Assembly (NCBI RefSeq): GCF_023229105.1
Contig: NZ_JALNZY010000015.1
Location: 1 to 35,994, forward strand
Direction: 5' to 3'
DNA length: 35,994 nt
Source of the DNA: Sulfurimonas sp.
GTDB lineage: Bacteria; Campylobacterota; Campylobacteria; Campylobacterales; Sulfurimonadaceae
Shown here piece after piece: positions 7,022 to 15,316 of the stretch (position 1 is the stretch's first letter; every line of letters starts with the position of its first letter). The notes beneath the pieces are model-generated. The model worked only from the letters and a program-made list of their open reading frames with translations, had not been told where the DNA came from and searched no databases. Position numbers and translations under genes: made by a program.

Positions 7022-9134
7022 TATCGTTATGTCTCCAGCTGTCTCTCGTCGGTCTATCTTCTTGCGTTTGTGTTATAGCTAGTTTTTGTGATGCTGTTTT
7101 TTCAAACTTTTTCATAAGGTGGCTGATTTCACTGTCAATGCCAAAGATATCTATGTATGTATATATTATTGCCTCTGCACTCTTAAAATTATTTTTACGC
7201 ATTAAAATCGTGATTCTTACATGAAAACTGACTCGTAATAGATCTCCTGTTTTGTTGCTTCTGCTTGATAAAGTAAGAAGCTGCCCTAGTGTTTTTCTTA
7301 TATCTTTTATATTTCCCTCAACTGCATACTCTTCACATTTTTGTATAAGCTTTAACCAATGTTTTTCAAGAAGCACTCCAAGTTCTGTACTTCTTAAATC
7401 TTCATAGATGTCCAAAAGCTCATAGCAGCTTATAAAATTACCGTTTTTATAAGCAGTTTGGAGAAGGATTACATGTTTGCATTTTAGGTGCAACTCTTCA
7501 ACTTTTTTTGTCAAATGTGGAACTTCTCTAAGAGTAAACAAAATCTCTTTAGCTTTCTCAATTTTAGCGGCTCTTATATCAGCTTCTATCTCCAAAATAG
7601 TCTCTTGTGTCTGCTTGTTTAGAGCTATATAATTTGGTATTTGTCCAAAGAGTTCATTTTTTTCCACAAGGCTGCTGATGCTTTTAAAGTCTCTTTTTTG
7701 TATTGCTCTTAAAAACTCCACAAACTCTTTATTTTGGGTAAGCAAAAGTTTAATAAGAGGCTTTTTTGATATTACCGTGCCGTACTCTCCTAGAAGTGCT
7801 CTAGCACCCGCAAGATTGTTTTTTTGTATATGTTTTTGAGCGTTTAAAAAGGCTAATCTAAAAATCTGCTCCATATTTTTATACAGGAGTGTTCTCTTTA
7901 ACGGTTCATGTTTAGAGCTCATAGCATATGCCAAAGCGTACCTTTTTTCTAAAAAAAGCTCTTGAAATCTAGCGTAGTTTTCAAAAGCGAAAAGGAGTTC
8001 TCTTATTTTGTTCTCTTTTGACTTTATATCTTTGTATGGGTTTAAAATTTGAGTGGCTTTGGTTCTATTTTGGCAAACTAACGCTTTTAGAGCATCATCG
8101 TAGCTTTTTTCAAACTTCTCTTTTAACATTTTATGCTCATGCGAACCTTGAAGCATCGGCTCTTTTGTGATGAGTTCAAAAGCTTCTTTAAGTGAGTTTT
8201 GAGCCATAAGCGACTTTAATTTTGTAATGCCCGGCAGTTCTACATGTAAAATCTCACTGTTTTCAAGAGCAACAATGAGTGAGTCGCTATTTACAATATC
8301 CATATATTTTATGCGTCTATCAAACTCAATATATTTGCTGTGAACAATTTTATAATTTTTTATATCAATTATTGTGATTATTTTTGAATTCCCACTAACC
8401 ATAATATAGTTTGGATTTGGCATTATAATGATTCTATCTATTGATGTTATGGGCGTATCAATGCTTCTTTGGCTCTTTTCATCTAGGAGCGATACAATAT
8501 CAATTTTGCCGTTATCCTTAGCGCAAATGAGCGTTTGTTCATCTAAAAAACACATAGCGTTGATGCGAGTTTTATTGTAAGTGATGACTTTTTTATTTGT
8601 CTGTGTATAGAGGTCAATAATATATATAGCTCCGCCGTAACCACTACATGCAAAGCTGTTGTTATAAAAGGCAAAGGAGCTTACGTAATTCTCGCCCTCT
8701 TTTGTGATGCTTTTTCTATCGTAGGGAAAAGAGCAGAGTCTAGAGAGCAGTGAGGGTTGGTTTATTTTGTATTGAAGCACTCTTGCGCGTCTGCTTCCGG
8801 CCATGATGTAGTTTGAAGAGAGGTCAAAACTTATAATCTCAATATCTTCGTCATTTACCTCAATGGTGTGAATTATCTCCTTGGATTGCATCTCTAGGAT
8901 GTAGATAACCCGGTTCTTAACAAAGGCAAAAAGCTCAGAGTTTGGACTAAAGGCAGAGGCAGTTACATCTGCATCAAGGTACATGTTAGCTATGCTCTTT
9001 TTTATCCCACACTCGCCGAAGTCAAATATTTTTATCCCATGAAACTTTGTGCCATAAGCAACTAAAGAATCACTCAAGACTTTCATTGCAGTAATATCTG
9101 ATTTTGCTCTTTGGCATTTATATGTTTTAGGCAT
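7002..9134 (-). CDS. Beta-propeller (WD40-like) protein with helical C-terminal half, unknown function
   Basis: 710 aa, not recognised as a named family. Roughly residues 1-310 contain recurring blade-like segments (ASAFSPNSELFAFVKNRVIYIL, INAMCFLDEQTLICAKDNGKI, YIMVSGNSKIITIID) typical of a WD40/quinoprotein-like propeller. From about 310 onward the sequence is helix-rich with TPR-like character (LKEAFELITKEP, ALAYAMSSK, NLAGARALLGEY). No signal peptide or membrane segment is evident, so it is probably cytoplasmic. The architecture suggests a scaffold or binding protein. The neighbours (convergent fliI, upstream metallo-hydrolase with a hairpin between) give no clear functional link. Confidence 0.7.
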   Translation of the reverse strand: MPKTYKCQRAKSDITAMKVLSDSLVAYGTKFHGIKIFDFGECGIKKSIANMYLDADVTASAFSPNSELFAFVKNRVIYILEMQSKEIIHTIEVNDEDIEIISFDLSSNYIMAGSRRARVLQYKINQPSLLSRLCSFPYDRKSITKEGENYVSSFAFYNNSFACSGYGGAIYIIDLYTQTNKKVITYNKTRINAMCFLDEQTLICAKDNGKIDIVSLLDEKSQRSIDTPITSIDRIIIMPNPNYIMVSGNSKIITIIDIKNYKIVHSKYIEFDRRIKYMDIVNSDSLIVALENSEILHVELPGITKLKSLMAQNSLKEAFELITKEPMLQGSHEHKMLKEKFEKSYDDALKALVCQNRTKATQILNPYKDIKSKENKIRELLFAFENYARFQELFLEKRYALAYAMSSKHEPLKRTLLYKNMEQIFRLAFLNAQKHIQKNNLAGARALLGEYGTVISKKPLIKLLLTQNKEFVEFLRAIQKRDFKSISSLVEKNELFGQIPNYIALNKQTQETILEIEADIRAAKIEKAKEILFTLREVPHLTKKVEELHLKCKHVILLQTAYKNGNFISCYELLDIYEDLRSTELGVLLEKHWLKLIQKCEEYAVEGNIKDIRKTLGQLLTLSSRSNKTGDLLRVSFHVRITILMRKNNFKSAEAIIYTYIDIFGIDSEISHLMKKFEKTASQKLAITQTQEDRPTRDSWRHNDIIVKDL

Positions 9135-9195
9135 AAAAGATTATAAATTACAAAGGTAGTGTTTGAACTGAATTTTAGTAAAAAAGAGTAAGGGC

Positions 9196-9217
9196 AGAGC
9201 CGCTAAAGAGCGGTTCT
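9196..9217 (-). terminator. Hairpin after the exported metallo-hydrolase
   Basis: AGAGCCGCT (9196-9204) pairs with AGCGGTTCT (9209-9217) around a 4-base loop, with one imperfect pair. On the - strand it lies just past the stop of the gene ending at 9224 and is followed, after a few bases, by a T-rich stretch (TACTCTTTTTT). Confidence 0.6.
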
Positions 9218-9223
9218 GTTGTT

Positions 9224-10198
9224 TTAGAAGTCAAGCATCTCTACTTCTGAGTAAGCTTTCATCAAATGTTTGCCCATTTGACCCTCATAAGCATCCCAGG
9301 AGTGATAAGCTTTGAGTTTTTCATCTACCTCGGGCTTTATTTCATAGCTTGCCATACCCTCTTCATAGGCTTTTTGCGCGCCTTTGAGTACAATTCTCAT
9401 ATAGTCTAAAAATGGGTCAATAGTTTTACTTATCTCTCCGCTAGAAGGACCATGCCCCGGAACATAAAGCGTGTATTTTTTAAACCCGTCTTCTTGGTTT
9501 TTAATCTTCTCTAGCAGTTTAATATTTTCTACAATGCTAGATGACTCATCAAATGCCCCAAAACGATTTATAATAAGATTATCGCCGATAAAAAGTGTAT
9601 TTGAGTTTGTATGTTCTATAAGAATATCTGTATCAGTATGCCCTTTTGCAAAATGGCGCATGATAAATGTTTGTCCGTCAACAACAACTGTTTGTTTGTT
9701 TTCAATACCTTGATTTGGAAATGTAAATGGTTTTGTTCCCTTTAGATTTCCTGTTAATCTATCTAAAATACCATACCATGTATCTGCTGCATTATCTTTT
9801 ACCTGCTCTATCATGTATGTTAAAGCGTAAATAGGCACATCAGGGTATTTTTCTTTAATATTTTTATTTGCAAACCAATGGTCCCCATGTTTGTGGGTAT
9901 TAAAAACGGCAATAATAGGTTTTTTACTTAACTTTTCAATCTCTGAAAGAATTTTCTTGCCTACATTATAATTTCCGCCCGGATCTATTACTATTAATCC
10001 GTTTTGGCTCTCTATAACCGCAGGATTATTCATAAAACCTTCGTTTTCTTTGCTTGGTTCTTTTTCCGGTCCATGCATGACATAAACATTTTGGTTCATT
10101 TTTTCAAATTTGAAATCCCCGAGCGTACCTAATGTAAAGGCATTTAGCGATATTGAGAAGAGTATAGTAACTGAAGCCAAAAAAGTAGCTTTTTTCAT
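9224..10198 (-). CDS. Exported metallo-beta-lactamase-fold hydrolase (SoxH-like)
   Basis: 324 aa with a Sec signal peptide (residues 1-20, MKKATFLASV and following). The metallo-beta-lactamase metal ligands are complete: His102, His104, Asp106 and His107 (THKHGDHW), His187 (KGHTDTD), Asp206 (FIGDN) and His249 (PGHG). It is predicted to be a periplasmic binuclear zinc hydrolase. The substrate is unknown. It lies directly downstream of the sulfide:quinone oxidoreductase, with a hairpin between. A lipoprotein paralogue follows soxZ at 33447-34478, which suggests a role in sulfur compound metabolism similar to SoxH. True beta-lactamase activity is less likely given the context. Confidence 0.82.
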   Translation of the reverse strand: MKKATFLASVTILFSISLNAFTLGTLGDFKFEKMNQNVYVMHGPEKEPSKENEGFMNNPAVIESQNGLIVIDPGGNYNVGKKILSEIEKLSKKPIIAVFNTHKHGDHWFANKNIKEKYPDVPIYALTYMIEQVKDNAADTWYGILDRLTGNLKGTKPFTFPNQGIENKQTVVVDGQTFIMRHFAKGHTDTDILIEHTNSNTLFIGDNLIINRFGAFDESSSIVENIKLLEKIKNQEDGFKKYTLYVPGHGPSSGEISKTIDPFLDYMRIVLKGAQKAYEEGMASYEIKPEVDEKLKAYHSWDAYEGQMGKHLMKAYSEVEMLDF

Positions 10199-10257
10199 CT
10201 TGTTTCCTATGTTGAATTGAATTTTATTGGAAGGATTATTATACTTTGTAAAGAGTA

Positions 10258-10277
10258 AATCCCCCCTAAGGAGGATT
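10258..10277 (-). terminator. Hairpin between sulfide:quinone oxidoreductase and metallo-hydrolase genes
   Basis: On the - strand AATCCTCC pairs with GGGGGATT across a short loop (10270-10277 with 10258-10265, one G-U pair). It lies 15-34 bases past the stop of the oxidoreductase and is followed by TTACTCTTTAC. It may terminate or attenuate transcription into the downstream gene. Confidence 0.5.
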
Positions 10278-10291
10278 GGGATAGTTTTTGG

Positions 10292-11770
10292 TTACGCTCT
10301 ACCTGAAAGCATACCGTGGATTGTCATTGGTTTGAGTAGATAAACTTTTAACAACCACATAATCCATCTCTCTTGTGTTGGGTCAAGAGGGAATGAAGGA
10401 GTTGGTTTTTTACTCCAGTCAAATTCTGCAAGCATAACAGTTCCGATGCCTGTAATAAGTGGACAAACAGTATATCCATCATATTTAGACGTAAGTTCTT
10501 TACCGCCCATAGCAGAGATAACATTATCAACAACAACTTTGTATTGTTTACGTGCAGAACCTCCAGTTTTACCCATTGGTACGCCTGCACAGTCACCAAC
10601 TGCCCAAACATTAGGGAAGAAAGATGATTGAAGAGTCTCTTTGTTAACTGTAATCCAGCTACCTGCAGAACCAATTTTTGATTTACCGACAACATCAGGT
10701 GTTTTCATCGGAGGAGCAACGTGCATAAAGTCATATTTAAACTCAACAGGTTCGCTTACTTCTACCTCTTTAAAGACTGGATCACCCATTTCATCTTTAA
10801 ACTCTTGTTTCTCCATACGCCATTTGTTGAATGTAGCTGTTTTAGTAGCTGTGTCTACCGCTACTAGGTTATGTTTATAGTTTGCAATAAAACCTCTCAC
10901 TTCAAACTGCTTAACAATCGGAACATTATAAGCAGGAATACCGAATAATGCACCATTATTAGTATTGAAAGTAAGCTCAACTTTATCACGAACTCCGGCT
11001 TCTACAAGACGAGCATGTGTTAAATACATAATTTTAAGTGGAGCACCACCACATTTGATAGCCCCTCTAGGGTTACTAAAGAGTGCTTGAAGTTTTTCAG
11101 GGCCGCTATGTGCTTTTGCTTTAGCGACAAGCTCTTGGATACCTTTCCATGTTGCTACTGCACCGTCTTGGAAATATATAGAGTGTAGACCATCTTTAGT
11201 GATAGTTTGTTTTGTAGCTTCGTTGTTTTTTCCAGCAGAAGTAATTTCACCTTCTATGCCTCGGATAGCTGCGTAGTTAAGGTTTGCACCGGCTGCTACA
11301 ATTAGTTGATCGTAAGTTACCTCTTGTCCCCCATCAACAATAACTTTGTTATTTTCAGGATCTACAGAAGTCACACTCCCCTTTATAAGTTTAACACCAC
11401 TTGGAACAAAATCATCTCTCTTATAAACAATGTCATTTATCTTCCAGATGCCAGAAGCAACCAAAGTTTGACCAGGCTGATAAGAAACAGATAAAGGATC
11501 AGGCTCAATTACGGTAATATCCGCATTTGAGATAGAGTTGTTAAGACGTGCCGCCGTACTCATACCAGCTAGACCACCACCAAGAATCACTATTTTACCC
11601 TTAACGTCCGCAGATGCAGATGCAGTTGCAGTACCAACAGTAGCGCTTGCTAAAACAGATGCCGCTAACGGCGATACTGTTAAATATTTTAAAGCCTCAC
11701 GACGAGACATAATCTCCGGATGCTTATCAACTTCATTTAAAATCTCTTCTAAGATCTCATTCTTTCTCAT
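10292..11770 (-). CDS. Tat-exported sulfide:quinone oxidoreductase family flavoprotein
   Basis: 492 aa. A twin-arginine motif (SRREALK, Arg23-Arg24) and an Ala-rich stretch to about residue 54 predict Tat export with bound FAD. The dinucleotide-binding motif is VILGGGLAGM (61-70) and the second FAD motif is VGDCAGVP (391-398). Redox-Cys candidates are Cys240 (IKCGGAP) and Cys436 (TVCPLITG). The amphipathic C-terminus (RWIMWLLKVYLLKPM, then HGMLSGRA) matches membrane-attached sulfide:quinone oxidoreductases better than the soluble flavocytochrome c subunit FccB, and no fccA cytochrome is adjacent. The subtype is not resolved. It would oxidise sulfide to sulfur at the periplasmic face, feeding the quinone pool. 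Confidence 0.85.
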   Translation of the reverse strand: MRKNEILEEILNEVDKHPEIMSRREALKYLTVSPLAASVLASATVGTATASASADVKGKIVILGGGLAGMSTAARLNNSISNADITVIEPDPLSVSYQPGQTLVASGIWKINDIVYKRDDFVPSGVKLIKGSVTSVDPENNKVIVDGGQEVTYDQLIVAAGANLNYAAIRGIEGEITSAGKNNEATKQTITKDGLHSIYFQDGAVATWKGIQELVAKAKAHSGPEKLQALFSNPRGAIKCGGAPLKIMYLTHARLVEAGVRDKVELTFNTNNGALFGIPAYNVPIVKQFEVRGFIANYKHNLVAVDTATKTATFNKWRMEKQEFKDEMGDPVFKEVEVSEPVEFKYDFMHVAPPMKTPDVVGKSKIGSAGSWITVNKETLQSSFFPNVWAVGDCAGVPMGKTGGSARKQYKVVVDNVISAMGGKELTSKYDGYTVCPLITGIGTVMLAEFDWSKKPTPSFPLDPTQERWIMWLLKVYLLKPMTIHGMLSGRA

Positions 11771-11905
11771 GATTTTCCTTTTTTTGTGATAAAGTTATCA
11801 ATTTTACATTTTTGCGCCTTAAGGGAGTTTTAAAATATACTATTTTTTAATACTTTAACGCTATTTAAGTCGTATATGTACCATTATGCTAAGAAGAATT
11901 TTTAT

Positions 11906-13507
11906 TTAATAATTATATATTTTATTTATAATAAGCTGAGTTGATACTGCTGAGTTAAACTCATTTTTCATAACTCTGTAACTACATGTTAACTTTTTTT
12001 CGTTAGGCATCTTAATAGCTCTTTTAAACAGTATCAGCTCTATACTTTTTCTATCATGTACAAATTGTCTAATTATTATTTTAGTGTGGGATTTATCTTT
12101 GCCAAAATATTTTATCTCTACTATCTGAGCATCCCTTATCAAAAAAAGAGGACGTGAGTTTGCTTCGCCGTATGGTTCAAAGTTTCCTAGTAGTTCTAAA
12201 AGCTCAAAGTCTATCTCTTGGCTTGGAAGTACGCCCATGATGCTATCTAAAGGCAAGAAGTCTGAAGAGTCAAGCTTTGAAGCACTTTTGTTAATGGCAT
12301 TTTTAAAGGAGTCTATATTTTCTTCTTCCAATCCAAGACCAGCTGCCATCTTGTGCCCGCCGAAATTATTTAGAAAAACGCTGTTTTGCTTTATGAGTTC
12401 ATATATATCTATATTTCCTATGCTTCTGGCACTTCCTTTTGCAACTCCATTGTTTATACTTAGAACAATAGCTGGTTTTTGAAAATGTTCTACCAGCCTT
12501 GATGCAACAATTCCGATTACGCCCTCATGCCATCCCTCTTTGGCAACAACTATGACGTTACCCTCTTCCTGGGCAAGCTCTAATGCTTCATTTGCCGTTT
12601 GAGTCTCAGTCTCACGTCTTTGTTCATTAAGGGAGTTTAGTTTTTCAAATTGTGTGTAGGCTTTGTTTGTTGTTGTGGCAGTTAAAAACTCTAGCGCAAT
12701 GCTGGCATCCTCGAGTCTTCCAGCGGAGTTTATGCGCGGCGCTATTTGAAAAGCTATATCTTCGGAAGTTATAGAACTTTTGTTTAAAAAATCTCTTATT
12801 ATAACAGAAGAGGGTCTTTGCGAGCGCATTAAAACACTTAACCCCTCTTTTACAAGAGCCCTGTTTATATTTTTAAGGGGCATAATATCGGCGATAACGG
12901 CGATGCATAAAATATCCAAAAAACTCTTCATGTCGATGGCAAGAGAGAGCTCTTTTTTCACAAGCCCAAGCAGCAGCCAGGCAACCTGTGCCCCGCAAAT
13001 ATCTTTAAAGGGATAATCACATTTTGAGAGTTTTGGGTTTACTATAGCGTAAGCCTCCGGAAGTGTCTCTAGCGGAGTGTGGTGATCTGTGATGATGAGA
13101 TCTATACCTCTATCCATGCAAAGCTTTGCGGCTTCTATGGCAGTTATGCCATTATCTACCGTTATAACGATGTCAGCATCTACTCTATTTAGTACACCAG
13201 GGCTCACGCCATAGCCGTCATTAAAACGGTTTGGAATGATTGTTTGAAGAGGGTAGGGGATTTGCTTGAAAAAATCGACCATTATTGCAGTTGAGCTGAT
13301 GCCATCAACGTCATAGTCGCCAACAACAGTTATCTTTCTCTTGTTGATTATGGCATCAGCTATTTTTTTAGCGGCCCTTGGAGCATCATGGAGCAGGGAA
13401 GGGTTTGGGATTTGCGAGAGTGTTTTTTCTTGATTGTCAAGTCTTTGAGAGAGCAGCTCAAAAAGAGCTGACTTGTTTAATATAGGTACATCGTCAAAAA
13501 CATGCAT
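11906..13507 (-). CDS. recJ: Single-stranded-DNA-specific exonuclease RecJ
   Basis: 5'-3' ssDNA exonuclease of recombination and mismatch repair, 533 aa. DHH-family motifs are clear: DYDVDG (residues 64-69), VTVDNGI-like region (about 115-121) and DHH (141-143), followed by the DHHA1 segment with GGHKMAAG around residue 390. The gene is 13 bases downstream of pyrG and no convincing ribosome site precedes its ATG, so translation may depend on ribosomes leaving pyrG. It is shorter than E. coli RecJ but I see no break. Confidence 0.94.
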   Translation of the reverse strand: MHVFDDVPILNKSALFELLSQRLDNQEKTLSQIPNPSLLHDAPRAAKKIADAIINKRKITVVGDYDVDGISSTAIMVDFFKQIPYPLQTIIPNRFNDGYGVSPGVLNRVDADIVITVDNGITAIEAAKLCMDRGIDLIITDHHTPLETLPEAYAIVNPKLSKCDYPFKDICGAQVAWLLLGLVKKELSLAIDMKSFLDILCIAVIADIMPLKNINRALVKEGLSVLMRSQRPSSVIIRDFLNKSSITSEDIAFQIAPRINSAGRLEDASIALEFLTATTTNKAYTQFEKLNSLNEQRRETETQTANEALELAQEEGNVIVVAKEGWHEGVIGIVASRLVEHFQKPAIVLSINNGVAKGSARSIGNIDIYELIKQNSVFLNNFGGHKMAAGLGLEEENIDSFKNAINKSASKLDSSDFLPLDSIMGVLPSQEIDFELLELLGNFEPYGEANSRPLFLIRDAQIVEIKYFGKDKSHTKIIIRQFVHDRKSIELILFKRAIKMPNEKKLTCSYRVMKNEFNSAVSTQLIINKIYNY

Positions 13508-13520
13508 AGTAAAGCGTTAG

Positions 13521-15149
13521 CTATTTTTGTTGTGAAATATTTAGAGTCGCTTCAACAAATGCAAGAATCGAAGGGTTTGGAGTCTGAAGTCTTGAGGTAA
13601 ACTCAGGATGAAACTGAACACCTAAAAACCATGGATGGTCTTTAATCTCAACAGCTTCAATGAGTCCGTTTGATTCCCCTGTAACAATCATGCCTGCATC
13701 TTCAAGCTGCTTACGGTAAGCAGGATTTGCCTCATATCTGTGGCGATGTCTCTCGAAAATTGTTTTTGCACCGCCGTAAGCTTTGCGTATAAGTGAGCCC
13801 TCTTTAGTATCACAAGGGTATTCGCCAAGTCTCATAGTTCCGCCCATCGGAGATTTGTGCGTTCTAAGCTGTGTATTTCCGCTTTGGTCTAAAAAGTTGT
13901 CTATTAGGTAAATCATCGGATGAGGTGTGTTTTCATCAAACTCTATGGAGTTAGCATTCTCCAAAGAAAGTACGTTTCTCGCATACTCTATAAGTGAGAG
14001 CTGCATACCAAGGCAGATGCCAAGAAATGGGATTTTGTTTACTCTTGCATACTCTATAGCTTTGATTTTGCCCTCAACCCCGCGATTTCCAAATCCTCCA
14101 GCTACCAAGATGCAGTCACAATCGCCAAGAAGAGTTTCTATATCTCTGCCCTCAATCTCTTCACTGTCAACCCAGTTGATATCTACGCGGGTATCAAGGT
14201 GTGCACCTGCGTGGATAAGGGATTCTGTTAGAGATTTGTAAGACTCTTTTAGTTCAAGATATTTTCCGACAAATCCTAAAATTATGCGGTTTTTAGGCTG
14301 AACTATTTTTTTAACAAGTGAGTCCCATCTCTCCATGTCTGGATTAAGCTCGCCGAGGTCTAACTCTTTTGAGATAGGCTTTAAGATATTTTGTCTTAAA
14401 AATGAGATTGGAATATCATATATTGATGCCGCATCAAGTGCTTCTATAACGCTGTCTGAGGAGACGTCACAGCTCATTGCTAATTTTTTCTTGAATGTTT
14501 TTGGCAGTGCATTCTCGCTTCTTGCAATTATCATCTGTGGGGTTATACCGATACGGCGAAGTTCCTGAACAGAGTGCTGCGTAGGTTTACTCTTTAATTC
14601 ACCAGCAGCTTTGATGTATGGAATAAGAGTCACATGCACAAAAAATGTACCCTCAACCTCTTCATCATGTTTCATCTGACGAATCGCCTCCATAAACGGA
14701 AGACCTTCAATATCTCCTACCGTTCCGCCAAGTTCTACTATTAGAATCTCATGCCCCTCGCCTGCCTCTTTTATACGTTTTACGATTTCGCCTACGATAT
14801 GCGGGATAACTTGAATCGTCTGACCGAGGTAGCCGCCTGCGCGCTCACGCTCGATAACGGCGGAGTAAACCTGACCGGTGGTAAAGTTGCTTGATTTTAG
14901 GTATGAACTGTCTAAAAATCTCTCATAATTTCCGATATCTAAATCGGTTTCAGCTCCATCTTTTGTAACAAAAACTTCGCCATGTTCGAGTGGACTCATG
15001 GTTCCAGGGTCAACATTTATATATGGATCTATTTTTAACATACCGACTTGTTTGCCTGCATGTTTTAGCAGCGTGCCAATGCTAGCTGCTGTTATTCCTT
15101 TTCCAAGAGAACTTAAAACTCCGCCGGTAACAAAAATATATTTAGTCAT
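13521..15149 (-). CDS. pyrG: CTP synthase
   Basis: ATP-dependent amination of UTP to CTP using glutamine, 542 aa. The N-terminal synthetase domain begins KYIFVTGGVLSSLGKG with its P-loop. The C-terminal class I amidotransferase domain has the nucleophile Cys in GICLGMQ and the partner His/Glu in FHPEFTSR. Full family length. A ribosome site (TTGGAG) precedes the ATG. It is first in a two-gene unit with recJ and divergent from the antiporter at 15317. Confidence 0.97.
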   Translation of the reverse strand: MTKYIFVTGGVLSSLGKGITAASIGTLLKHAGKQVGMLKIDPYINVDPGTMSPLEHGEVFVTKDGAETDLDIGNYERFLDSSYLKSSNFTTGQVYSAVIERERAGGYLGQTIQVIPHIVGEIVKRIKEAGEGHEILIVELGGTVGDIEGLPFMEAIRQMKHDEEVEGTFFVHVTLIPYIKAAGELKSKPTQHSVQELRRIGITPQMIIARSENALPKTFKKKLAMSCDVSSDSVIEALDAASIYDIPISFLRQNILKPISKELDLGELNPDMERWDSLVKKIVQPKNRIILGFVGKYLELKESYKSLTESLIHAGAHLDTRVDINWVDSEEIEGRDIETLLGDCDCILVAGGFGNRGVEGKIKAIEYARVNKIPFLGICLGMQLSLIEYARNVLSLENANSIEFDENTPHPMIYLIDNFLDQSGNTQLRTHKSPMGGTMRLGEYPCDTKEGSLIRKAYGGAKTIFERHRHRYEANPAYRKQLEDAGMIVTGESNGLIEAVEIKDHPWFLGVQFHPEFTSRLQTPNPSILAFVEATLNISQQK

Positions 15150-15181
15150 AAAATAGCTCCAAGATGTTAAACATAGCCGCG

Positions 15182-15187
15182 ATTATA
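15182..15187 (-). promoter_or_regulatory. -10 box upstream of pyrG-recJ
   Basis: The - strand reads TATAAT 33 bases before the pyrG ATG, preceded by CTATAC. No clear -35 is present at 16-18 bases, which is common in this phylum. The placement in the divergent gap supports it, but the evidence is one hexamer. Confidence 0.4.
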
Positions 15188-15249
15188 GTATAGAGTCTCT
15201 TAAATTTAAGTATATGATTTTTTTAAAGTATTTAGCTCAAAGTTTTTTT

Positions 15250-15258
15250 TGTTATAAT
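15250..15258 (+). promoter_or_regulatory. Extended -10 promoter of the CPA2 antiporter gene
   Basis: TGTTATAAT is an exact extended -10 (TG, T, TATAAT) 58 bases before the ATG, behind a run of T residues. The leader of about 50 bases contains a possible small stem AAGGG/CCCTT. No canonical -35 is seen. Confidence 0.55.
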
Positions 15259-15316
15259 TGCATAACTTCCAAAAGGGCACTCTTAAAACCCTTAATATAA
15301 TATTTGAAAGACTTTT

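Noticed and set aside
10348..10695. A 115-codon frame inside the sulfide:quinone oxidoreductase gene
   Set aside because: Out-of-frame shadow of a strongly supported gene. Its protein has no recognisable features.
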